64,000 nt of DNA from JAOUJD01 sp963841815 (GCA_963841815.1 CAWJEE010000007.1:118608-182607); one strand, 5' to 3'. Positions 37,157 through 47,075 are shown, counted from the first letter of the stretch. Made by a program: numbers and translations. The notes: a model not told the origin generated them from the letters alone.

Positions 37157-37660
37157 ATGAATCTGCGCACTGTGCTGATGGTCCTCTTGGTGGCGGCATT
37201 TGCGGGGTTCCTCGTCCTCAACTGGAATGTGGTCACTGCACCGACGACGCTGTCGTTCGGGTTGTGGACGGCGCAGGCGCCTCTCGGTCTGCTACTTCTT
37301 GGCTTCACCGTGCTGATTGCGGCGATGTTTCTCTTCCTGCTCGTGGTCCAGCAAGCGACGGTCCTTGTTGAGACCAGGCGCGCAGCGAAGGAGTTGACCG
37401 CGCAGCGAGCACTGGCCGATCAAGCTGAAGCGTCGCGCTTCACCGCGCTTGGTGAACACATGGACGAGGAATTGCGACGGCTTGAGGCGCAGGCTGCAAT
37501 GCGGCAGGACGCGCTGGGGCAGCGGCTCAACGAACTGGAACAGGCGCTGCGCGCGCAAGTCGATCAGGCCAGCAATTCACTGGCCGCCTTCATCGGCGAG
37601 CTTGACGATCGCGTCGAGCGGATTGAAGCTGCAAGGGGACTTGCGCCGCCGCGCGCCTGA
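37157..37660 (+). CDS. LapA-like (DUF1049) inner-membrane protein
   Basis: A 167-residue protein with two transmembrane segments (NLRTVLMVLLVAAFAGFLVLNW and APLGLLLLGFTVLIAAMFLFLLVV), as in the lipopolysaccharide-assembly-protein-A domain. A long acidic coiled coil (about residues 70-155) follows, with regular Leu/Ala heptads. An in-frame ATG at 37142 would add five residues; 37157 has AAGGA upstream. Function in this context is unknown. Confidence 0.7.
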   Translation: MNLRTVLMVLLVAAFAGFLVLNWNVVTAPTTLSFGLWTAQAPLGLLLLGFTVLIAAMFLFLLVVQQATVLVETRRAAKELTAQRALADQAEASRFTALGEHMDEELRRLEAQAAMRQDALGQRLNELEQALRAQVDQASNSLAAFIGELDDRVERIEAARGLAPPRA

Positions 37661-38323
37661 CGTTGCCTGGGGTTCGCTATCGGAGGGGCGAACCGAGCGC
37701 CTTGAAACCTTGCGGATTGCCCGCGCTGGGGACACGGTGCGACTACCGCTCGACAGACTCGCTGCGGCCAGGCCCTGTCCGTTGAATCCGCCACCTGGAC
37801 CGCCTGCAAGCGAACCCCTCGTCGCTTCCAGACCATGAAGCGAAGCAGGTTCACTTCGGAACCGGGGCGAACACAGGATCCTTCTGGGCCCTTCTGCGCC
37901 GCGTTCGTGGACCGGACTTGCCTACGTTTTTGTCTAGTAGCGGAGTGCCACCGAACGTGCCGCGGGCGACGCGGATCACGTGCCGAGCTACGGCACTCGC
38001 GAACTCCTCCACCCACATCTCGGACGTAGCAGGCGCCTGAACAGACTCGGCGCATCCCAAGTTTGTGACGAAAAGGGCAGAGCCCGCAGCGTTACGTCCG
38101 GTGCCGCACAGACCGCGCTCGTCGGTCGACTCTATGTTCACTCAGGCGGTTCGGATGTTGAGGTCTCACTCATCGGCAGCGGACGGCTGTAGCACTTGAC
38201 GCTATCCGGGATGCCTTGCCCGCGCTGATCGCAATTGTTGGGTCACGCCTGAGGGCCAAGCAAAGTCGCTCGCTGGTTGCCAAGGTGCGCCCTGATCTCA
38301 GCGTCTTTCATTTGGGAGTGTTT
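37661..38323. other. Gene-free stretch
   Basis: 663 bp with no recognisable gene. A 96-codon minus-strand frame (37851-38141) has no family features and no ribosome-binding site. The stretch may be a scar of earlier insertions. Confidence 0.5.
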
Positions 38324-38554
38324 ATGAAAAATTTGCTTGCGATGGCTGCTGGTACGGCAGCCCTGTTATCCAGCGGTGCCTTGCTCGCACAGAACGGCTC
38401 CATGATGAATGGCACCGGGCCGGGCAACGGTTGGATGAATGGCTACGGCGGCATGGGTGGATACGGCGGGATCTGGGTGCCGATCCTGCTGACTGCCGTG
38501 GTGGTGGGCCTCGTGGTGTGGGTCGTCAATCGAACCAGCAAAAAGGGTAACTGA
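38324..38554 (+). CDS. Small Met/Gly-rich membrane protein
   Basis: A 76-residue protein: a signal-like hydrophobic start (MKNLLAMAAGTAALLSSGALLAQ), a Met/Asn/Gly-rich stretch (GSMMNGTGPGNGWMNGYGGMGGYGG), one transmembrane helix (IWVPILLTAVVVGLVVWVV) and a basic end. GGGAG lies 7 bp upstream of the ATG. The Met-rich external segment suggests Cu(I)/Ag(I) contact. It is followed by a second Met-rich gene. Confidence 0.7.
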   Translation: MKNLLAMAAGTAALLSSGALLAQNGSMMNGTGPGNGWMNGYGGMGGYGGIWVPILLTAVVVGLVVWVVNRTSKKGN

Positions 38555-38594
38555 ATAGAACTTGGGATCACTTGAATCTGAATGGAATTGAGCC

Positions 38595-39098
38595 ATGAAG
38601 CGCATGAATCTACGTAAGGCATTGAGCGCCGGCATTCTGGTGGGTGCAACGGCTGTGGCGGCGAGTGCTGTCGCGAGCCCGCCGCAGAGCAACGTCGGCC
38701 CGGACTACGGCATGGGGCCCGGAATGATGGGCGGCTATGGTATGGGACCCGGAATGATGGGCGGCCAGGGCTCCGGCTATGGCATGGTTCCCGGCATGAT
38801 GGACGGGTATGCCTCTAGAGCCGATCTGAACCTCACCGCAGAACAACGCACCAAGATCGCCAGGATCCAGAACGACGTGCGACGCAAGCACTGGGACCTG
38901 ATGGGCAAGATGCAGGATGAGCAAGCGCAGATGAACGAGCAGTACTACTCCGACCAGCGCGATGACGCGCCGCTCAGCAAGAGTTACCGCGACATGTCAG
39001 AACTGCGGCAGCAGATGTTCGACCTGTCGCTCGGCGCCCGGAGACAGATCGATGCGGTACTCACCCAGGAGCAGCGAGACAAACTGAAGCGCGGCTAG
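38595..39098 (+). CDS. Periplasmic Spy/ZraP-like metal-responsive protein
   Basis: A 167-residue exported protein with a signal peptide (LRKALSAGILVGATAVAASAVA). Next come three imperfect repeats of YGMGPGMMGG (about residues 38-70), then an all-helical domain with LNLTAEQRTKIARIQNDVRRKHWDLMGKM and LSLGARRQIDAVLTQEQRDKLKR. This is the pattern of Spy/CpxP/ZraP proteins with the LTxxQ-type motif. The Met repeats suggest copper or silver binding in the periplasm. Confidence 0.8.
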   Translation: MKRMNLRKALSAGILVGATAVAASAVASPPQSNVGPDYGMGPGMMGGYGMGPGMMGGQGSGYGMVPGMMDGYASRADLNLTAEQRTKIARIQNDVRRKHWDLMGKMQDEQAQMNEQYYSDQRDDAPLSKSYRDMSELRQQMFDLSLGARRQIDAVLTQEQRDKLKRG

Positions 39099-39119
39099 TC
39101 CGGGCGATGGCGCGTTGAT

Positions 39120-39371
39120 TGAAACGGCCGGCGATCAGGCGAGCGCCGGCCGCGCTGCGCCGCGAAGAGTCGGCCAGGAGCCCGGTGGTGGCATTCATAG
39201 ATCCGGCGGCCGTGCTGCAGCCCCCAGTCGGCCGTGATGTTGCGCGGCGCCAGCCAGATCAGCTTGGTGGCGGCATCGTCGCTCGGGAAGTGGCCGCGCG
39301 TTTTGATGATCGTGCGTAACTGCATGTGCAAGCCCTCAATCACGTTGGTCGTGTAGCTCACCCGACGCACT
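39120..39371 (-). pseudogene. IS256-family transposase, C-terminal remnant
   Basis: The minus strand reads VRRVSYTTNVIEGLHMQLRTIIKTRGHFPSDDAATKLIWLAPRNITADWG. This is the conserved C-terminal block of IS256-family (mutator) transposases. The catalytic N-terminal part is missing. The homology starts right beside the mscS stop, so a deletion fused the two. Confidence 0.8.
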
Positions 39372-40313
39372 TCAGGCGGCGCCGACCGCTTTCTCGACGC
39401 CCTGCTTGCGAACGCGGTCCAGCCGCAGAGGAAGCTCCGGTGCCTTGCCCTCCTTGTCCTGGCCGGCGTAGACAGTGAGGTGCGGATACGGGATCTCGAT
39501 GCCCTGCGCGTCGAAGGCACTCTTGAGGCGCCGCAGGTACTCGCGTCGCACGGACCACTGCTCGAGCGGGGCGCATTTGAAGCGGCAGCGGATCACCACT
39601 GCGGAATCGTCCCAGCGATCGACGCCCGCCATCTCGAGGTCGTCGAGGAGACGGCCCGCGAACGACGGATCGAGGCGCATCTGCTGCCCGACGTCCTGCA
39701 TGACCTGCATCACCTCGTCGACGTTCTCGCGATACGCCACCCCGACGTCGATGACCGATTGCGCGTAGCCGCGGCTCATGTTGACGACGGTCTTCACCTC
39801 GCCGTTCGGGACGAAGTGCACGTTGCCGTCGTAATCGCGCAGCCGGATGTAGCGCAGGGTGATCTCCTCGACCAGGCCGGCGTGGTCGGCGACCTTCACG
39901 ACGTCACCCTGGCGAATCTGGTTCTCCAGCAGCAGGAAGAACCCGGTGAAGTAATCCTTGACCAGGCTCTGCGCGCCGAAGCCCACCGCCAGGCCGACGA
40001 CGCCGGCCGCCCCCAGGATCGGCGCGACCGAGATCCCGAGTTCCGCCAGCACCAGCATGCCGGCAATCAGCGCGATGACCACGGCGACGAGATACCGGAA
40101 TACCCTCCCGAGGGTTTCCGCGCGCTTCACGGCCTCGCCATCATCGAGCCGACTCGCGATCCGCATCCTGAACGCCCGGATCGACCGCTGCAGAACGGCG
40201 ATGGCGATCCACGCGACGATCATGATTCCGAGCACCCGCAGCGCGGTTATCGCGGGCCCACCGAGCTGATTCCAGACGACGATCGCGGTTTCCGGAATGG
40301 CGTCTTTCAACAT
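39372..40313 (-). CDS. Small-conductance mechanosensitive channel (MscS family)
   Basis: A 313-residue channel with three N-terminal transmembrane segments. The pore helix reads GISVAPILGAAGVVGLAVGFGAQSLVKDYFTGFFLLLENQIRQGDVV, a full MscS signature, followed by the beta domain (LRYIRLRDYDGNVHFVPNGEV) and the alpha-beta domain. It releases solutes on hypo-osmotic shock. The ATG at 40313 is chosen for the hydrophobic start; the frame is open further upstream. Confidence 0.92.
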   Translation of the reverse strand: MLKDAIPETAIVVWNQLGGPAITALRVLGIMIVAWIAIAVLQRSIRAFRMRIASRLDDGEAVKRAETLGRVFRYLVAVVIALIAGMLVLAELGISVAPILGAAGVVGLAVGFGAQSLVKDYFTGFFLLLENQIRQGDVVKVADHAGLVEEITLRYIRLRDYDGNVHFVPNGEVKTVVNMSRGYAQSVIDVGVAYRENVDEVMQVMQDVGQQMRLDPSFAGRLLDDLEMAGVDRWDDSAVVIRCRFKCAPLEQWSVRREYLRRLKSAFDAQGIEIPYPHLTVYAGQDKEGKAPELPLRLDRVRKQGVEKAVGAA

Positions 40314-40687
40314 GTTCGATCTCCATGGCGTTGGGGTGGTGCGACCGACCGGGGACGGCCGCGCGTGCATGGACAGCGCAAACACGACCGGAATGCCGCC
40401 CGGCATGACGCCGCCGCAACGGTGCGGTCGTTCAGTCCGGTTCGCCGGTTCCCGTGGATGGCCGGCGCGCGCCGGAGGTTCTGCTGGCGGGCTGGCGCGT
40501 CACGCCACTCTGAGGTTCGTGCCGGACGCCGAGCCGCGTTGGTCAGGCGGAAGTCCCGCCGATGAACCGGTGCGATGGGCTTTCGCCAGTTGATCCTGGG
40601 CTCGCGCCAGTCGGTCCGATGTTAACGGCATCGGGACGGGCGCGCCGGGCACCGCGGGCGGGGATTACGCGACGTTCAGCGTTTTCC
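40314..40687. other. Intergenic region between the antiporter and mscS
   Basis: 374 bp between two minus-strand genes. No gene or clear repeat was recognised. Confidence 0.5.
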
Positions 40688-41950
40688 CTAGGGCGCTCGG
40701 GTCGGAGCGGCCCTGACCTGCGTGACTGTCTTGCGCACGACGTATCCAATGGACAGTCCCTGCACGAGGATGGAGAACACCACCACGCAGTAGGTCAGCG
40801 CGACCACGGTGTTGCGATCCGGGCCGGCCGGCAGCGACAGCGCGAGCGCCACCGAAATGCCGCCGCGCAGACCGCCCCACGTCAGCACCTTCCATGAACC
40901 CTCTGGCAGGCGGGATGCGCGCCCCAGCAGACGCACCGGAAGACCGACCGTCAGCAGCCGGGCCAGCAGCGTCACGGCGATGGCCACGCCGGCCGCCGCC
41001 AGCCGGTTGGCCGAGAACACGACGAGCAGCACCTCCATGCCGATCAGCACGAACAGCATCGCGTTCAGTATCTCGTCGACCAGTTCCCAGAACATGTCCA
41101 GATAGCGACGCGTTGTGCCCGACATCGCCAGTGCGCGCCCGTGATTGCCGATGATCAGGCCGGCGACCACCATGGCCAGCGGACCGGACACATGCAGCGC
41201 ACTGGCCAGGGCGTAGCCGCCCGTGACCGCCGCGAGCGTCAGGAGCACCTCGACCTGGTAGTTGTCGATGCTCCTCAGCAGAAGGAACGTCACGTAGCCG
41301 AGCACCAGGCCGAACAGCAGGCCACCGCCCGCTTCGCGCAGCAGCAATTCAAGGCCCTGGACCGGCGTCGGCGTGACGCCACTGGCCAGCATGCCCAGCA
41401 GCAGCGAGAAGAGCACGACCCCCACGCCATCGTTGAACAGGGATTCGCCCGCAATCAGCAGTTCCAGCTCCTTGGGCGCGCCGGCGGACTTGAGGATCCC
41501 CATCACCGCGATCGGGTCCGTGGGCGAGATCAGCGCGCCGAACAGCAGGCAGTGGATGAACGGCAACTGCAGGCCCGCCAGCGGCAGCGCGAACCACATC
41601 CCGTAGCCCACCACAAGGGTCGATAGCACAGTGCCCAGCACGGCGAGGATCGCCACTGGCCAGCGGTACGCCTTCAGCTCGCTCATGTCGACATGAAGGG
41701 CGCCGGCAAACAGCAGCAGCGACAGCATGCCCTGCATGAGGACGTCCGAGAAATCGATCGAACGCAACAGCGATTCCTCGTACTGGCGCAATCCGTACGC
41801 CAGGCCCATCGCGTCCAGGCCGACGAGCGCCAGGGAAAATGCCAGCGCCGTGGCCATCACGCCGATCGTCGTGGGCATCCCGACGAAACGGTGGTTCAGA
41901 TACGCCAGCAGCGCGGTGATGACGAGGCCGGTCGCGGCGATGTTGAGCAT
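40688..41950 (-). CDS. CPA1-family Na+/H+ antiporter
   Basis: A 420-residue membrane protein with about 12 transmembrane segments. The ion-binding helix reads LLFGALISPTDPIAVMGIL, then AGESLFNDGVGVVLFSLLLG, the NhaP/CPA1 double signature, with LTWGGLRGGISVALALSLP near the end. It exchanges Na+ or K+ for protons. It is divergent from the DUF2254 gene. Together with MscS it suggests an ion and pH homeostasis set. Confidence 0.92.
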   Translation of the reverse strand: MLNIAATGLVITALLAYLNHRFVGMPTTIGVMATALAFSLALVGLDAMGLAYGLRQYEESLLRSIDFSDVLMQGMLSLLLFAGALHVDMSELKAYRWPVAILAVLGTVLSTLVVGYGMWFALPLAGLQLPFIHCLLFGALISPTDPIAVMGILKSAGAPKELELLIAGESLFNDGVGVVLFSLLLGMLASGVTPTPVQGLELLLREAGGGLLFGLVLGYVTFLLLRSIDNYQVEVLLTLAAVTGGYALASALHVSGPLAMVVAGLIIGNHGRALAMSGTTRRYLDMFWELVDEILNAMLFVLIGMEVLLVVFSANRLAAAGVAIAVTLLARLLTVGLPVRLLGRASRLPEGSWKVLTWGGLRGGISVALALSLPAGPDRNTVVALTYCVVVFSILVQGLSIGYVVRKTVTQVRAAPTRAP

Positions 41951-42143
41951 GCGCGTACGATATATCGGTCACCCGGTTGATTGGCTGCTCGAGGCGTGTG
42001 ACGACATCGTTCCGCAACGATGCAACTTTCCTGATCGAGCGGAACTTCGGGCGGGCGAATCACCTGGCCTTCGGAATTCGCCGGCCTGCCTGGCCCTCGC
42101 GGTGCCTCGTCGCCGGCTGCCGAGTCGCGGAGGGGCCATCACC

Positions 42144-43538
42144 GTGAAAGCGCAAATTCTCAAGTACTGGGACCGCGTTCGTTCCAGCTTCTGGTTCCTT
42201 CCCGCGCTGATGGCCGGCGCGGCGGTCGGGCTGGCCCTGGCGACCGTGGCCCTGGACGAGGAGATCATCGTCCACGGGTGGCTGCAGGGGCGGAACTGGG
42301 TTTACACCGGCGGCGCAGAGGGGGCCAGCCTCGTCCTGGGCACCATCGCCGGCTCGATGATCAATATCGCCGGCGTCGTCTTCTCGATGACGCTGGTCGC
42401 CCTGTCGCTCGCCTCGTCGCAGCTGGGGCCCCGCCTGTTGCGCAACTTCATGCGCAACACCACCAATCAGGTCGTACTCGGGACGTTCGTCGCCACGTTC
42501 GTGTATTGCCTGCTCGTCCTGCGCACCATCCGCCGCGCCGAGGAGGTGGTCTTCGTCCCCCACCTGTCGGTGACGGTCGGGGTGCTCTTCGCGCTCGCCA
42601 GCCTCGGCGTGCTGATCTATTTCATCCACCACGTTTCCGTCTCGATCCAGGCCGACGAGGTGGTCGCGCGGGTCAGCGCCGAACTGACCCGCGGGATCGA
42701 ACGCCTGTTCCCGCAACAGATGGGCCGCGCCGAACCGCGCCCCGATGACGCGCGGCCTGGCACCTGGTTGCCCGAGGAGTTCGACCGCGAGGCCCGTCCC
42801 ATCAGGGCGGATGGAGACGGCTACCTCCAGTTCGTCGACACGGATGCCCTGATGGCGCTGGCGACGCAGGAGAAGATGCTGTTTCGGCTGGAGCGGCGGC
42901 CCGGGCAGTACGTCGTCATGGGCTGTCCGCTCGTGACGGCCTGGCCCGGGGACCGTGTCACCGAGTCGCTCGCAGCGCAGGTCAATGGCGTCTTCGCCCT
43001 GGGCCATCAGCGGACCGCGGCCCAGGACATCGAGTTCGCGATCCACCAGATCGTCGAGATCGCGGTGCGGGCGCTCTCGCCCGGCATCAACGACCCGTTC
43101 ACGGCGATCACCTGCGTGGACCGGCTGGGGTCGGCGCTACGCCGCCTGGCGCAGAGGGACATGCCGTCCCCCTATCGCTTCGACGAACAGGACCGACTCC
43201 GGGTGATCGTTCCGGTCGTCACGTTCCCGGATCTCGTGAACGCGGCGTTCAACCAGATCCGGCAGTCCGCCCGGTCGAGTGCGGCCGTGACTATCCGCCT
43301 GCTGGAATCGATCGCGGTGATCGCGGATGCCGCGGGCCGGCCGGAAGACCGTGCGGCGCTGCGCCGCCACGCCGAGATGATCGTCCGGGGCGCGCGCGAG
43401 GCAGTGCCGGAGGTCTGGGACCGTCAAGAAGTGGAAGAGCGTTACCGGGCGGCCATTGAGGCGCTCCGGGAATCGGCGGAGGCTCGGCCACCGGAGCCTG
43501 GGCCTCGCACGGTTCCGGTCACGGTCGCTCCGGAGTAG
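42144..43538 (+). CDS. DUF2254 membrane protein
   Basis: A 464-residue protein with four transmembrane segments in the first 160 residues (SSFWFLPALMAGAAVGLALATVAL, then SMINIAGVVFSMTLVALSLASSQLGPRLLRNFMRN and two more). A soluble DUF2254 domain follows, with DIEFAIHQIVEIAVRALSPGINDPFTA. The GTG at 42144 has AGGGG upstream. The domain is widespread; function unknown. Confidence 0.88.
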   Translation: MKAQILKYWDRVRSSFWFLPALMAGAAVGLALATVALDEEIIVHGWLQGRNWVYTGGAEGASLVLGTIAGSMINIAGVVFSMTLVALSLASSQLGPRLLRNFMRNTTNQVVLGTFVATFVYCLLVLRTIRRAEEVVFVPHLSVTVGVLFALASLGVLIYFIHHVSVSIQADEVVARVSAELTRGIERLFPQQMGRAEPRPDDARPGTWLPEEFDREARPIRADGDGYLQFVDTDALMALATQEKMLFRLERRPGQYVVMGCPLVTAWPGDRVTESLAAQVNGVFALGHQRTAAQDIEFAIHQIVEIAVRALSPGINDPFTAITCVDRLGSALRRLAQRDMPSPYRFDEQDRLRVIVPVVTFPDLVNAAFNQIRQSARSSAAVTIRLLESIAVIADAAGRPEDRAALRRHAEMIVRGAREAVPEVWDRQEVEERYRAAIEALRESAEARPPEPGPRTVPVTVAPE

Positions 43539-43644
43539 CTGGCGCATGTCGCGCGGCGGACCTGCTCGCGCCGATTGAGTGCATCTCGCCCGCGATAGTT
43601 CACTTCGAACGAAGGCGGCTTCTCGACTTCAGCGATCCGGCCTG

Positions 43645-45807
43645 TCACTTCTGCAGTCGCAGCAGCCGTGCGTTGACGGCCACGATCACCGTGCTCACCG
43701 ACATCAGCGCAGCCCCCAGGGCGGGACTGAGCAGCAAGCCCCACGCGAACAGCGCGCCGGCGGCCAGCGGGATGGCGACGACGTTGTAGCCCGTGGCCCA
43801 GAAGAGGTTCTGGATCATCTTGCGATAGGTGGCGCGTGACAGCTGGACGATGGCGACGACGTCCAGCGGGTTGCTGCGCACCAGGACGATGTCGGCGGTT
43901 TCCACCGCCACGTCGGACCCGGCGCCGATCGCAATGCCGACATCGGCCTGCGCCAGGGCCGGCGCGTCGTTCACGCCGTCGCCGGTCATGGCCACCCGCA
44001 CGCCGCGCGCCTGGACCTCCTTGACCTTGGCGGCCTTGTCCTGGGGCAGCACTTCAGCGAAGTATTCGTCCAACCCCACCTGGTCCGAGACCCACCTGGC
44101 CGTCGCCTGGTTGTCGCCGGTGAGCATCATGCAGCGGATGTTCAGCGCCTTCAGCGCGGCGATGGCCTGCTTCGCCTCGGGCCGGACGATGTCGGCCAGG
44201 GCGATCGCTCCCTTCAACTGCCCGTCGACGAGGACGAACACGACCGTCTTTCCCTGGGCCTGCAGTGGTTCGATGCGCTGGTCCGCGAGGTCAATGCCCT
44301 GCTCGCGCAAGTAGCCCGGGCTGACGACCTTGACCTCCCGGCCATCGACCTGGCCCTCGGCGCCTTTGCCGGGGATGCCCTTGAAGTTCTCGACGGCCAG
44401 CCTGGCGTCCGACGAGGCGGCGATCGCCTTGGCGATGGGATGCTCGGAATTCGCGTCGACGGAAGCCGCATACTTGCGCAGCGTCTCTTCGTCGATGTCC
44501 TGCGCCAGCAGCAAGGTGTCGGTCACGCCAAAGCGACCCTCGGTGAGCGTCCCGGTCTTGTCGAAGATGACGGCCTGCAGCTTGCGCGCGCCTTCGAACG
44601 CCACCCGATTGCGGATGAGCAGGCCATGGCCCGCGGCCAGGGCCGTGGAGACGGCCACCACCAGTGGCACGGCCAGCCCGAGCGCATGCGGGCAGGTGAT
44701 CACCATCACCGTCACGGCGCGCTCGATGGCGAAGGCAAGCTCCCGGTCCATGAACACCAGCCAGACCAGGAAGGTGCCCGCACCGCTGACCAGTGCGATC
44801 AGGGTGAGCCACATCGCCGCGGTGTCGGCGAGGTTCTGCGTCTTCGACTTGCTCTCCTGGGCCTGCCTGACCAGGTCGATCACCTGCGACAGGAACGAAT
44901 CCTTGCCGGTCCCTTTGACTTCGATGGTCAGCGCGCCTTCGCCGTTGATGGAGCCGCCGATGACCTTGTCGCCGCTCGCCTTGGTGACCGGCGTCGCCTC
45001 GCCGGTGAGCATCGCCTCGTTGACCGAGCTCTCGCCGGCCACGATGGCGCCGTCGGCCGGGATCTTTTCGCCCGGCTTGACCAGCACCTTGTCATCGACC
45101 GCCAGTTCGCTCAGCGGCACATCCTGCACGCTGCCGTCGGCCATCATCTTGTGCGCGTCGGACGGCATCAGCCTGGCGAGTTCCTCGAGCGCCCTGGAGG
45201 CGCCCATCACCGACTTCATCTCGATCCAGTGCCCCAGCAGCATGATGTCGACCAGGGTGGCCAGCTCCCAGAAGAACACCTTGCCGGCCAGGCCGAACAC
45301 CACGGCGCTGCTGTACAGATAGGCGGTGGTGATGGCGACAGCGACGAGGGTCATCATCCCCGGCTTGAGGGACTTGAGCTCCGTGGTCAGGCCCCTGAGG
45401 AACGGCCACCCGCCGTACCAGAAGACCGCCGAGGAAAAGCCGAACAGGACGTAGAGGTCGCCGGAGAAGCGAACGGCTTCACGCAACCCGACCAGCGTTT
45501 GCAGCAGCGGCGAGAGCGCGAGGATCGGCAGGGTCAGGACCAGCGAAATCCAGAACCGCTTGCGGAAGTCCGCCGCCATGTGGGCGTGGTGATCCTGATG
45601 ACCCGTGTGCTCGGGTCGGTGCTCGGGATGGCCAGCCTGGGTGGCGCCGGCGTGCTTCATCGAGGCTTCGGCATCCGACCGGTTCTGGTCTGCGTGTCCC
45701 TGTGGATGGCCTTTCTTCACGGAGGTGGCGGAGGCCTCCTTCGTTACTTCGCCCTGGGTCGGCTTGATCTGCCGTTCGTCCCTGATGGTGTGTTCATGTT
45801 CGCTCAT
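43645..45807 (-). CDS. copB: CopB-type copper-transporting P-type ATPase
   Basis: A 720-residue P1B ATPase. The N-terminus is His-rich (GHPQGHADQ, HPEHRPEHTGHQDHHAHM) instead of carrying a CxxC metal domain. TM6 has CPH (ITCPHALGLAVPLV), with TGEATP, the phosphorylation site DKTGTLTEG, HP in SEHPIAKA, GDGVNDAPALAQAD, YN in TM7 (FWATGYNVVAIP) and MSVST in TM8. CPH with a His-rich tail is the P1B-3 (CopB) group that exports copper or silver to the periplasm. A strong GGAGGTGA site precedes the ATG. No copper regulator is adjacent. Confidence 0.93.
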   Translation of the reverse strand: MSEHEHTIRDERQIKPTQGEVTKEASATSVKKGHPQGHADQNRSDAEASMKHAGATQAGHPEHRPEHTGHQDHHAHMAADFRKRFWISLVLTLPILALSPLLQTLVGLREAVRFSGDLYVLFGFSSAVFWYGGWPFLRGLTTELKSLKPGMMTLVAVAITTAYLYSSAVVFGLAGKVFFWELATLVDIMLLGHWIEMKSVMGASRALEELARLMPSDAHKMMADGSVQDVPLSELAVDDKVLVKPGEKIPADGAIVAGESSVNEAMLTGEATPVTKASGDKVIGGSINGEGALTIEVKGTGKDSFLSQVIDLVRQAQESKSKTQNLADTAAMWLTLIALVSGAGTFLVWLVFMDRELAFAIERAVTVMVITCPHALGLAVPLVVAVSTALAAGHGLLIRNRVAFEGARKLQAVIFDKTGTLTEGRFGVTDTLLLAQDIDEETLRKYAASVDANSEHPIAKAIAASSDARLAVENFKGIPGKGAEGQVDGREVKVVSPGYLREQGIDLADQRIEPLQAQGKTVVFVLVDGQLKGAIALADIVRPEAKQAIAALKALNIRCMMLTGDNQATARWVSDQVGLDEYFAEVLPQDKAAKVKEVQARGVRVAMTGDGVNDAPALAQADVGIAIGAGSDVAVETADIVLVRSNPLDVVAIVQLSRATYRKMIQNLFWATGYNVVAIPLAAGALFAWGLLLSPALGAALMSVSTVIVAVNARLLRLQK

Positions 45808-46572
45808 CGGTCACCTCCGCAAGATGGAGTCCGGGTGCACCGAACGAATGTCACGGACCTCGATGATCCGATCACCGACATCGCAATGGAGTTCCTGCCA
45901 GCCTTCGCTGAGCGCCAAGGTGGGGCTGCCTTCGAGGAACTGGCGGTCAACGGCGGCAGGGTGGCACAGAGCGCTCGGGCAACCGCTCGAGGCGCGGAAA
46001 CGCCAGGCGGACCAACGTGCGCGGTTTACTGTCCGCGGAGTGCATTCGCACGCACACCGTGGCGCACCGTCACGCCCCCACGAACCCGCCAGACGCACGC
46101 TAGCTCGCGGCACGGCGGGCAGTCTGTTCTTCAGCGCACCGACTTCGCAGCGAGCAGCAGGCGGGCTTCAGCCTGGCCTCGGCGTGCATCGCGCACATCG
46201 GTCCAGGGCTTTGATCATCACCCTCGCAGGGCCACGGGCAGAACGATTCCAGACGACTGGCAGCGTGGACCGGATGGGTTGCCGCTTCAACTGGTTCCAA
46301 TCTTTCTGAGTTCTCTATGCCGTCCCACTAATCTTCAAGAATCTGATCTGCATCACGCGTCCTTGTCCTTGCTTTTCACGGCGCCGTCGCCTTAGAACGG
46401 GATCGAGGCAGGCACAGCTGCCGGGCCAGCGGCAGTGCTTACAGCTGCTGCGTTCCCCTGGTTCCGGCAAAGCCATATCGCAAAAACAAGAGCCCCGAAA
46501 CCTTTTGGTCGCCGGGGCTCATGCTGGGTCGAGTTGCAGTTTATGGGTCAAGGTTGCAGCTTATGGGGTCAC
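45808..46572. other. Gene-free stretch with a hairpin
   Basis: 765 bp without a credible gene. It contains a strong 8-bp hairpin GAGCCCCG (46490-46497) / CGGGGCTC (46513-46520), not followed by a T-run, possibly a terminator left by a lost gene. A 100-codon minus-strand frame at 45811-46113 has no recognisable features. Confidence 0.5.
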
Positions 46573-46741
46573 CCACATCGGCATCGCGGGGACGATCTTC
46601 GTCGTCGTGGCGCTCGCATCGGCGCTGGTGGTGTCGCTCCACAAGCCTTGGACGCGGATCGCGGTGCGGGTCACGGGAAGCTGGCTCGCGGCCGCGGGGC
46701 TGCTGATGCTCGGGTGGGGACTGCGCGGCGCGCTGGCGTGA
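46573..46741 (+). pseudogene. C-terminal remnant of a small membrane protein
   Basis: The frame reads HIGIAGTIFVVVALASALVVSLHKPWTRIAVRVTGSWLAAAGLLMLGWGLRGALA: two hydrophobic helices around a basic loop, ending in a proper stop. It looks like the end of an inner-membrane protein, perhaps HupE/UreJ-like, but I am not certain of the family. No start or N-terminal part is present. Confidence 0.35.
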
Positions 46742-47075
46742 TGGCCAGGAGTCAAGTGAGGACCATCGAACCCGGCTGCACGTACCCGACCGTGCTCGAC
46801 GCTCTCTAACGCGCGCTATCGGTCGCGATCTGCCGATCGCGCGGGTGTCAGCTTCCGGCGTTAATTCGGTGGCTGCTTTCGGAAAGCGGTGACGGCCGCA
46901 TAGGGTCGGGTGCAGGCTTTCGCTCTGGCCCGACGAAGGTCAGCTTCAGATCAGCAAGCCGATGCTCTCGGCACCCTGCCTTCCCCACGCTCCGCACTGC
47001 CGAAACGCAGCTAGGGTTCGCGACAGCGTCAGGTGTTCCGCTTGACGGAATCCTTATGGCGGATCACAATCGCGC
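46742..47075. other. Intergenic region upstream of higBA
   Basis: 334 bp with nothing coding. It should contain the autoregulated higBA promoter, which I could not place. Confidence 0.5.

Noticed and set aside
37851..38141. 96-codon minus-strand frame in the gap before the Met-rich gene
   Set aside because: No recognisable motif or start signal; kept only as part of a gene-free stretch.
45811..46113. 100-codon minus-strand frame upstream of copB
   Set aside because: It lacks a ribosome-binding site and any domain, and its composition is that of a shadow frame.
46490..46520. Hairpin GAGCCCCG/CGGGGCTC as a functional terminator or tRNA piece
   Set aside because: It has no T-run and no tRNA-like arms, and no gene ends nearby. 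It is noted but not given its own entry.
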